This document shows positions 55,657-64,000 of a stretch of DNA of 64,000 nt, one piece after another. Position numbers and translations under genes: made by a program. This DNA comes from Phycomyces blakesleeanus NRRL 1555(-). Lineage: Eukaryota; Mucoromycota; Mucoromycetes; Mucorales; Phycomycetaceae. The notes below the pieces were generated by a model. It was given only the letters and a program-made list of their open reading frames with translations, searched no databases and was not told where the DNA came from. The first letter of the stretch is position 1, and each line of letters opens with the position of its first letter. The stretch is taken from positions 62,001-126,000 of the forward strand of contig NW_017265166.1 in NCBI RefSeq assembly GCF_001638985.1. Reading direction: 5' to 3'.

Positions 55657-56560
55657 TCAGAGCAGAAGATCTTGACGGTGTCTGATAAGGTAAGCCTGGA
55701 CTTCACCAGCATCAACCCAACACCGATGTTGGATAAGATTGAGGAATGATCTCTCGAGCTGGTTGACTTGCTCAAGGCTATACATGCCACATATTCCAGC
55801 CATTCGACAATTTGTTAACCAACAAGGTTTATCTTCATCTGCACAGAGTCTCAAATCCACCTCTTCGTCTTCATCTTCGTCTTGTGAATTTGAATTTTCT
55901 TTCGGCGGCTGTTGTTGGCATGTAGCCCATCTAGTGCCATGTAAGAATTTGGAAGCAATTAAGAGAGAGGCTACAATAATTCGATGTGCAGTATCTATAG
56001 AAACCAATGAATTAAGTTGAGTTAAATTAAATTTTTTAAAAAAAAATTAAAATTTAATGATTTAATAATTTAATATATTTTACCTTGGTTGCCTACTGCA
56101 TGTCTTGGTAAGGCTTCTTTGCAGCGTTCAATGTAGATAAGGGCGACTACGGCAATATGGCACGAAATACGAGCCTGTGAAGTGACTTTGTGGATAAAAT
56201 AGAGTAATTCGGGTGCTGTTCGATGACCTCGTGGTGAATACCGGACTGGTAATAAATCGCCCATGGTCAAAGCAAAGAAGTCTATTTGTTTTTTTTAAAA
56301 AATGTATATATAGATCCATAAATATTTGTTAAATAATAATAATAATACTGAAAAAAGAAAAACTTTCACTACTGTTACTGAATTTTGATTGAATTCAATT
56401 GAGTAATAGTGGCTATCAACAAATGAATGTCTTGTCATTTACCAATCAGTATATTTGGCAGGGGTCGAATGCTGGGGTGGTGTATAGTATTTTTTCGATG
56501 ACTGAGGGGTTGGCAAGATGACAGGGACATTGTTGAAGAAGTAGTGATCATGTCTATCAT
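55657..56560 (-). CDS. PHO80/PCL-like cyclin
   Basis: Exons 56560-56443, 56281-56084 and 55994-55657 give 217 residues in frame. The cyclin box is of the Pho80 type (PF08613-like): FIHKVTSQARISCHIAVVAL, YIERCKEALPR, DTAHRIIVASLLIASKFLHG, then MAGICGMYSLEQVNQLERSF and LNLIQHRCWVD. In this family the partner is Pho85-like CDK, acting in phosphate response, polarity or glycogen control. An acidic insertion (NSQDEDEDEEVDLRLCADED) lies in the middle of the box, about where the family has a short loop. The short, basic N-terminus has no domain. Two in-frame ATGs (56560, 56551) could start it; I took the first. Confidence 0.85.
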
Positions 56561-59284
56561 TTAATTGGATAGTGTATAGTTGTTGTTGTTGATTGTTGAT
56601 GATTGTTTCAGGGTAGTGAAAGAAAGAAAGTGTTATGAAATTAAAAGCAGAAAATAGAAAAGCGTAAAAGAGAAAGAAAGGTTTTGAATTTGATATATAT
56701 ATTTTTTAAATAAATAAATAAATAAAAGATTTAAGAAATTTGTGTAAAGAAGCAGGTCAATTTATACAATTTGATGGCAGCTTCCATGTGAGAAATGCAT
56801 AAAGAAGACACATTGGAATTATTCCAAACCAAATCAAATCAAGAGTGTGAACCAATCCTTTGTCTCTTAGGCCGCCTGACTTGAATTTTTTCTTTTTTAG
56901 ATTATTTTTTTCTTATCGTCTCTCTCTCTCTCTCTATTTTGCTTTGCTTTTCTTTGCTTTGCTTTGCTTTGCTTTGTCTCTTTCTTATTTTACACCCCCC
57001 AAACCCTCCCTCCATGTTAAGAGGTACAGGCTCGTGTGATGGTTGAAAAGACATTTGCCATGAGTTACCGCATGCTCAGGCTTGGATAATAAATTATAAT
57101 ATATATATATATATAAGTCCAACCCTTTTTTTGTGTGTGTTTTTCTATTCTCGGCCATAAGAAAGAAAGATATACCTTTATTGTTCTACTTCTTCTACTT
57201 CTTCTACTTCCTTGAGTCTTGGCTATTATGTAATTGTGAGTTATATAATCATATAAGAAAAGAAAGGTTTTGGTTTTGGTTTTGGTTTTTCTAGGGTTAT
57301 ATTCCCAACAACAACAATAGTAATAATAAAAAAAGAGAATGTCTGTTGATATGCACAACGCCTTGCATCTAAAGAGGAACACATCATGACTTTCATGTTC
57401 CGTTCACCTTCTTTTCCCTTTCCTTTATCTATTTATATCGGTTGTATTATATAATTATGGGGTCATCTTAACACCGACTTTAATGTGGGGAAAAAGAGAG
57501 AGAAAGAGAAAGAGAAAAAAAATTATCTGTGTTTATCTTGATCTCTATAGATAATATATCGGGTATTATTCATTAGACAAAAATGGTTAAAGAAGTATAT
57601 GCTATTCATTGACCATAAATCTACGATTACCCTTTATTTTTCTTTTTTGGTTATTAGTAATAGAAATATATAGTGGGAATGAAGTAGGCATAATTCCAAA
57701 AGAAAACAAGGGGGGCGATAATTGGTTATAGAAAGATATAGATATATAGAGATTAGAGTGGAAGAATAAATAAGGGAAAAGGGAGGGGGGTGGGGAGTAA
57801 CGGATGGGTGGAAACGGAGAAACCGGTTACTCGCATGGCCCTTGGGATAGACAATAGGGCATAAGCCGGATGATTGCGTAAATAACAAGAGTAATATTTT
57901 ATTCCATTCTTGAATCTCGTGGGACTGGGATGAGCCCATGAAGGCCCATTCTTTCCAAATTCCCTTCTATTTCCCTTTCAAGAATCCATTAACCCGCAAT
58001 TGTGGCGAATGAACAAAACAACAAAAGAGATAATAATAATAGCTACAGTCCTCCTAAAAGTAATTCTGATTATAACTACAATTTCCTTTTTATTTTTTAA
58101 AAGAAAGAAAAATTATAATCGATTTTTTGTGCCCATCTGATTTCTTGGTATTATTTTATTTTATTTTATTTTATTTTATTTTATTTTATTTTATTTTATT
58201 TTATTTTATTTTATTTTATTTTATTTTATTTTATTTTATTTTATTTTATTTTATTTTATTTTATTTTTACGCAAAATATTTTTCCATATGTGGCGAGAAA
58301 ACTCAAAAACTCAAAAACTCAAAAAGAAATAGAGCAAAATGCGCAAATAAAATAAAATAACAAAATATATGGGGGGTTGGGTACGCAAAATATATAAAAA
58401 TATATGGAACTGCAAGACCACGTTCCAATTTTGAGAGGCACAAAGATGATCCGGCCATGTGCATTTAACGGATAAGATTTCTTGTGTAATGTATAAGGTA
58501 GTAATGCTTGGCCTTCAATTCAGTGTGGCAAAGTGTATAGTGTATAAGTTTGTTTGGAAAAATGTTTCATACTACACACCCATACACTGTTTTTGAATGT
58601 ATTAATCGTTCTTTCCTGTAGTTGTAGTGTCTGATACTAGGGACAAAAATCGTAGCCTACATTGTGAAAATCAAGTGAGAATAAGGAGAGAGAAAAGAAA
58701 GAGTCCGTGTGATCAAAGGTCATGTAAAGATACTTCTTTTCCCTTAACATACATGTATACATACATATATACATAAATATACTTTTATGGATTGATATTA
58801 ATAATCTTTAGTTAAGTCTTGTTCTTTACAATTATATATATATATATATAAAAAGAAAGAGAGAAAGAATCCGTAAAATAATTCTGTAGAACCCTACTGT
58901 TTTTATTTTCACTTCCCCTTTTTACCCTTCCTCCTTTTTTTTGTCTATTTTATTATTGACAATATTTAACAAGGTGTCATGTTTGATTTCTATGGGCATA
59001 TAAAGACTGATATGCATTAAAATCTATTGCTTGGAATTTCTTAACAAATCATGGTAAAAGTAATAATGATAGCTAATTGATATTACGAATTACAAATTGC
59101 GAATTCCCTCACTCACATGTATGCATTTATATATGTATATATGTGTTTGATTATTTATTTTGTCAAGAGAAATAACATATATATATATATGTTATGTCGC
59201 AAATTTCTATTTCTGCAAAACACAACTTTTATTTCAATTATCGCCAAAAATAAATTATATACAATAAAACAAGAGAATAATAGT
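56561..59284. other. Long intergenic region with low-complexity tracts
   Basis: Upstream of the cyclin and downstream of the gene at 59285. It has (CT)n near 56920, (TTGCT)n near 56945, a purine stretch near 57490 and the (TTTTA)n tract. A 101-codon minus frame at 57634-57939 lacks any domain and looks accidental. Confidence 0.6.
58149..58267. repeat. (TTTTA)n microsatellite, about 23 units
   Basis: A nearly perfect run of ATTTT units over about 118 bp. Length errors in the assembly are likely here. Confidence 0.95.
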
Positions 59285-60443
59285 TTACATCCGGTCTCCC
59301 CATGCATTGGTTTTGGCAGACTTGCCTGCTTCCAACCCTTCTCTAAAAAGCTCTCCTTTGGATAAATCATCATTTCTGAAATTATCGTATTCAGATTGCT
59401 GTCTCTGTCTCTGACTCTGACTCTGATACCCTTCCTCCTGTTGACTCTCCTTTCTAAGCTTGGCCCATGAATTGTCTGTGGGCGCATGCTCAGCACGGAC
59501 CTTATCCCAGGCCGACACGGTGCTTTCCTTTCTCAGCCCCTGTACCTCATCAAAAGAATCAATATTATTACTGTTATTCTTATCATAATTCTTGTCATTC
59601 TTCTTTTCCTCATCCCAGAAAACGTCTCCTCTTGGTCCACCAACAGAACCACCAAACTCCCTGTTCAATTCGTTTTGTGGTTCCTCTAAACCTGGTCCAG
59701 GAACCCTCGTGTGGTTTTGCCTTTCTTCTGGTGTCATTGGACGAGGCCGGCTGGTGGGACTGTCACGTGTGTATCCGCGAGAAGCCATCACTTCGTTTCT
59801 GTGGAAATATTTCCATTCATACATAACATTAATAAAATAAAATAAAGTTATATATATTGTAATCACTTACTGAACATCGATAACCAAATTTTTTAGGCGA
59901 TCAGGATTAGGAAGCTTATTAATAGTATTCATTCCCGCAGTAATTCCTGCAATAAACCCTAGCTGAGAGCCGAGAAAAAATCCACCGCCAACAAGGAAGA
60001 TTGATCTTAATGGAGAAAATTGCCTTCTTCTAGCTATCATTATTTTTTTATTATTATTATTATTGAAAAAAAAAGAAACAAAAAAAACCAAAAAGTAAGT
60101 ATATAAAAATTCATTCATTCATTCATTCATTCATTTATTGTATTGATATTGATATTGCTCTAATAATGACAATAAATAAAGACTTGGAATCTCTTGCAAC
60201 TTACACAAATAAAATGCTGCTGCTGCACCAGTAAAACCTCCAAAACTAGCTTTATGAATGTAAAGAATTTTTAGTAATGAACACTTTCATTCGACCAAGA
60301 ACCCAATAAAGATATATATATATCATACTTCTGGTACTGAGTTGCTTTCTAGAAGTATCGATTGCTAATTTCTCTTCATCGGTGAGATTGTACTGCTTGA
60401 CGCGTTCTTTGACAATGTCAAGAGTGGGATCTTGTCTTGACAT
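59285..60443 (-). CDS. Small membrane protein, OCIA-domain-like N-terminus with charged tail
   Basis: Four exons (60443-60329, 60249-60205, 60033-59871, 59798-59285) give 278 residues in frame. The N-terminal soluble part (LTDEEKLAIDTSRKQLSTR) is followed by two hydrophobic Gly/Ala-rich segments (FGGFTGAAAAFYL; IFLVGGGFFLGSQLGFIAGI) separated by a basic loop. The long hydrophilic tail has EERQNHTRVPGPG, GDVFWDEEKK, poly-Asp/Asn and Gln/Arg stretches, ending NAWGDRM. The two-helix layout after a short helical head is like OCIA-domain proteins of mitochondria, but I cannot confirm this. Exon 2 is only 45 nt. Confidence 0.7.
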
Positions 60444-60587
60444 GCTGTATTGTGTGTGTGTGTGTGTATCCTGTCAATGAGGACAAGTGTTTTATTTTAT
60501 TTTATTTTTATTGGCATATCAATCAAGTCGGTTCTCTAAATAGAAATAAAAATGGTAATTTCGCATTTCCGCTTTCGTTTATGGTCT

Positions 60588-60865
60588 TCTACATCAAAAA
60601 CTTTATTAATGTCCCAAAAGAAAAGTTAATGAATAGACCTCAATATAGCATTTTACGGAACTTATATAGGTTTTATGTAAAAACAAGCTGTAGTACACTT
60701 CCAAAAACAAGTCTATCTTTAAGAAAAAGAATTATTTATGGTCTTCTCCAGCATACGAGCCAAATTATTATCCCAAGTAGATTGGCTTTTCAATCCAAAT
60801 ATAAAAGTATAAACCCAGAAAGCAGTCATTTTTTCCAAAATGTAAAAAGCAAAGGTTACTACTAA
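60588..60865 (+). CDS. Unrecognised frame, basic N-terminus, possibly a first exon
   Basis: Runs from ATG at 60588 (another at 60630, MNRPQYSILRNLYRFYVKTS) to a TAA after KSKGYY. It is rich in Arg, Ser and Tyr and nearly free of acidic residues at the start, like a mitochondrial presequence. A GT and a TACTAA-like branch motif near the end (60842-60865) would allow splicing into a lost 3' part. It starts about 150 bp from the divergent gene at 60443. It could be a 5' remnant of a gene cut off by repeats. Confidence 0.35.
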
Positions 60866-61160
60866 ACTGTCCTGTAAAAGTTACATTTTATAAATTCTAC
60901 ATATGTAAGATAATGCGTAAAGGCGGTTATATTATTGAAAGAATTGAAAGAATTGAAATAAGGTCTTTAGTAGACTGCATCTGATGTTGAAAGTATCTCT
61001 AAAATAACGGCAAATCTTCTTTGGGACATTTGGATTTTATTTAGCAAGCCCTTTTGAGGCCGGCGAATGTTCAGAGCCAAATTACGTTTTTAGAACAAAG
61101 TGAAAATTATGTCATAAAACCTACTACATAAAGTAATTTAATAGCTAAATTTGCAATTAT

Positions 61161-61594
61161 TAGAGAGGGTGTCGAGTTATGATAATTTCAAGATGACTAA
61201 AAAATAATTATTTGTAAAACCCAATCAAAAATAAGAATAAAGCTCAGACACAGTTATGAATATTATAAGTTGAAAACATTGATACTAAGAAATTTAGAGG
61301 AAATAGACCTTAATAAACTTGACTTTCCAAGGCCTATTTTATTAAGTAAGTATGAAGAAAATGCTACTGGCTATCATACATTTTGTTTTGAAGTGGGAAA
61401 AATAACCCCAATTTTTACTAGAAATTTAGTGAGCATTTGAAGTAAAAAATCAGGGATTACCTAACTTTTGGCTTCAAATGCTCACTAAATGGCCTCCACC
61501 ATGAAATTTGCAAAACAAGTATTGGAATTTAATTCGCCGCGTAAAATAAAAAATTGCAAACGTTTGCAATTCAGGCTCGAAGACACCCTCTCTA
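61161..61594. mobile_element. MITE with TA-flanked 11-bp TIRs and internal 18-bp hairpin, copy 2
   Basis: TAGAGAGGGTGTC at 61161-61173 and its complement at 61582-61594 mark inverted ends (GAGAGGGTGTC) bordered by TA. The interior holds a perfect 18-bp stem, TTTAGTGAGCATTTGAAG (61425-61442 with 61472-61489), and a small palindrome, ATTGCAAACGTTTGCAAT (61552-61569). It is the same family as 41764-42235 and has no coding capacity. It lies about 80 bp past the end of the PD-(D/E)XK pseudogene. Confidence 0.7.
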
Positions 61595-61677
61595 TTCACT
61601 TTTTTCCATTCTTAAATAATTTGGCCCGTATGCTGGAGAAGACCATTATTGGATTCGTTACTCCTAGTTGTTTTTCT

Positions 61678-63800
61678 TCAAATGGCAAGACCGCTTGCGA
61701 TCCTGTGAAGTTGAAAAGATGCCATCGAAATTAGACTCAGGACAGTTGGACGGTGTCGTGAGGGTTGAAAGGGATTGACAGAGCGGATGCAGAGTCGATG
61801 GAAGACATCAAGGACAAGCAAACCAAGTGGAATATCCATCAGCAGTTTGCATAAATCACACAAGTTATTCGGTAGCTGGAGAGTCCCTAATTCATACATG
61901 ACATAAAGGCCATCGGATGGCAACACCAAGAGATAGAAGGTAATGGATCGTCCAATGATTTGCAAACCTAGAATACCCTCCAAGTTTTGTGCGTCGAAGG
62001 CATTCTTGCAAAATATCGCCACTCGGATCAAATCGTTCGACAACAAAAAGTTGGTTGCTTCATGGCATACTGGTTTTACTTCACCGTATCCATGGCTGGT
62101 CGACCATTTCACACCTTTCAAGCTTGTTACGGTAAGATCGGGACGACGTGTCCACAAGGTTTCGTTTTTTCGTGCTTCGACTGTTATGTCGTTTGTCCAT
62201 CGAATAAATACCCCTTCTTCAGGATCATCAAACAGGCCGCATAAAAACGGATCAACGAATCGGGTAATAAGTTCGGATTCGTTCACATCCTCTTCAATTG
62301 GCACACGAGGTAACTTTTTAACTAACTCGGTTAGGCCATTGGCAAATTTGCGTTCATGTGGCAAAATATCAAGTTGCAGAAGTTTCACAATCGCTTGACT
62401 GCGACTGATTGCTTCGATGTCGAGTTCCTGTATAATGTTGATCATATTGGTTACCGTTTTGATTTGCATACGAGCCAAATTCAATCCATAAATGGATTTA
62501 ATTTTGTTCATGGTCTTTCTGAGGCTGGCTTCGCAGAAATGCGGTGACAAGTTGTCTGGATATTTATTTGGTGATAGCAGTAAAATTGAATTGATCGCCA
62601 TAGCATGGTGTATATGATCTTAAAGGGAGAGCTTCCATTCTTGTCGTAAAATCGAACACTGGAATTCGTACATCGCGTTTGTCACATCAAACTGCTGACC
62701 GACAAAATGATCATCATGGTCCACAGGCGGAAAAGACAAATCTTTTGGATCCAACAGCTCAATCTCCAGATAGCGATCTTCAGCTCTTGTGCTCGAGCGC
62801 TGTGGTGATCCAGACACTCGGATATTGGATTTATCACATATAAGAACATATTCATATTGGGATAGCATAGTAGCTATCATCTTGTCAGTATAAAATATAT
62901 ATAAACGATTAAGTAATCAGGCCAATAATTATTACAGTTAGTACTGTAGATAATATCTTAAAGATTGTTAAGATAACTATATCATACTGCCGGGTAAACT
63001 GTGTCAGATCGATATGGAGCTAATTTAGTAGGAAGTCCTAAAGCTCTAGTATAAAAGAGAAAAGAATAACTAAAAGCTAAAAAAAATACGATTTACAATT
63101 TGATGTTATAATTGTAACACCGACACTAGTTAAGCAGTAAATACACTTTAATAACCAAATATAGTAAAGGAAGAAAGCCTTAAGAGACTGAGACGTAATG
63201 ACAAAAGCAGATTGTATTTTCTTATAAAAAGGGACGCTTTTTATTTATGAATAAAGGGCAGCTTATATAAAGTCTCAAAGTATTTCTATACGTCTCTATT
63301 ATCACATTTAAAAATTTTTCTATTGTTTCGTACCTGAAATACAACAAGCGCCACTTTGGAAGAGATATAACGCAATGGACGTCATTCAGATGCTGCTGCA
63401 ACGATGATTGTTCTTGATCATGGCTGCTTTCCTGTCGTTGTCGTGATGGCGACGGCTCTCGATTTTGACCGTTGTTCTGATGCTGTTGTGCTGTCGACTG
63501 TGATTTTGTATGCTGGTGTTGGTCGGCTAATGATTGATGATGACAAATATAAAAATGGTCTTTCAATTATTTTATGTCTGCATAATGCGCGGAACAAGCT
63601 GGGCAACCGGCGTGTGCTTCAATCAAACCGTGACCGTTTCCACATTTCACAAAGGTATATTTCTCGTTGTTTTTTCTTCGGAATCCCAGAGATCTGCGAG
63701 GTGTAGATATACCGTGGATATTCAGGTGTTCTCGAAGTCTCTGGGGTGAAGAGACTTAACCTTCGCCTTCAAAGCATTTGTTTACGATGGTAATGAGCTT
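61678..63800 (-). pseudogene. C2H2 + PD-(D/E)XK nuclease-like protein, split by a solo LTR and three TAA stops
   Basis: Reading leftwards: NKCFEGEG, TAA, VSSPQRLREHLNIHG (finger-like); KCGNGHGLIEAHAGC; CPACSAHYADIK, TAA, LKDHFYICHH (CX2CX12HX4H if the stop was Gln); a Gln/Ser-rich linker; CVISLPKWR; then the LTR-B. Beyond it the frame resumes SSTRAEDRYLEIELLDPK, passes a TAA (62620-62622), then 307 open codons: helical FCEASLRKTMNKIKSIYGLN and a nuclease-fold core with ETLWTRRPDL and GYGEVKPVC (the D...E-x-K signature), then DLIRVAIFCKNAFDAQ and SITFYLLVLPSDGLYVMYEL. I recall many relatives in Mucorales, all uncharacterised. All three stops are TAA and fit CAA-to-TAA changes. Removing the LTR and one AGCGC rejoins the frame exactly. 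Confidence 0.75.
62801..63346 (+). mobile_element. Solo LTR-B inside the PD-(D/E)XK pseudogene
   Basis: 546 bp, starts TGTGGTGATCC and ends with a worn ACAACA. It is flanked by the 5-bp repeat AGCGC (62796-62800 and 63347-63351). More diverged than the copies at 356 and 7325, so older. Confidence 0.93.
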
Positions 63801-63946
63801 CGATGAAGTTGCTATAACAAACTTACAACATTTTTAAAAAAAAAGGGGGGAGAAAAAAAAAGTAAAAGTAAAAAAGAGGGAGCAAAAGTGTTTCAATTTA
63901 TTTTAACTTGCCGACAATCTCAACCAATCATTTGAGTTGGGCGTTT

Positions 63947-63986
63947 AGTTGAGCGTTGAGTTGCGTTGAGTTGCGTTGAGTTGCGC
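63947..63986. repeat. Short tandem repeat, unit GTTGAGTTGC
   Basis: Three to four copies of a 10-bp unit beside the window end. The stretch 63800-64000 otherwise shows poly-A/purine DNA and no gene. Confidence 0.8.
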
Positions 63987-64000
63987 GTTTTTTTTTATTT

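Noticed and set aside
57634..57939. 101-codon minus-strand frame as a gene
   Set aside because: No domain, low-complexity tail and no splice context; it lies in a long low-complexity intergenic region.

Overview
The window comes from an AT-rich eukaryotic genome. Host genes have many short GT-AG introns, often carrying (TA)n runs, and encode fungal families (Hse1, Nup58/Nup49, allantoate-permease-type MFS, Zn2Cys6 factor, PHO80-like cyclin). The transposon families and the PD-(D/E)XK protein near the right end are types I associate with Mucorales (Mucoromycota), so a mucoralean fungus is the best guess. That is family recognition, not a database search.

Layout. (1) 1-16.5 kb is retrotransposon territory around a tRNA-Lys(CUU) gene. 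A 2,098-bp block (1-2098 = 6970-9067) occurs twice, with a 100-N gap at 3566-3665, so the left part probably duplicates the same locus in the assembly. A minus-strand Ty3/gypsy-type element ('LTR-A', 363-bp LTRs) is present complete (9864-15271), as an internally deleted copy sharing an LTR with it (8316-10226), and as a copy cut by the gap (1347-3565). The array sits inside an older LTR-A, which itself sits in a still older inverted one. Solo LTRs of a second family ('LTR-B', about 545 bp) lie nearby. (2) 18-36.9 kb is a DNA-transposon graveyard: a CACTA/Tnp2-like relic rearranged by an inversion between two LTR-B copies; a second transposase relic; a MULE relic; a complete 4,886-bp CACTA element (30183-35068) with TIRs, target duplication, subterminal repeats, a damaged transposase and an intact accessory gene; and a Helitron-related zinc-knuckle/helicase remnant. 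(3) 38-60.4 kb is ordinary host DNA with six intron-containing genes: NUP58/NUP49-like (-), HSE1 (-), MFS transporter (+), Zn2Cys6 factor (+), PHO80-like cyclin (-) and a small membrane protein (-). (4) 60.4-64 kb returns to repeats: a MITE with an internal hairpin and a C2H2 + PD-(D/E)XK pseudogene split by a solo LTR-B.

The host genes form no operon-like unit. The best-supported new observations are the LTR-mediated inversion with exchanged target duplications, the self-nested LTR-A array, a -1 frameshift signal between gag and pol, the two-gene CACTA element with CCAATAAAA repeats, a MITE hairpin whose loop is inverted between copies, and a zinc-knuckle gene with two tandem 102-nt exons.
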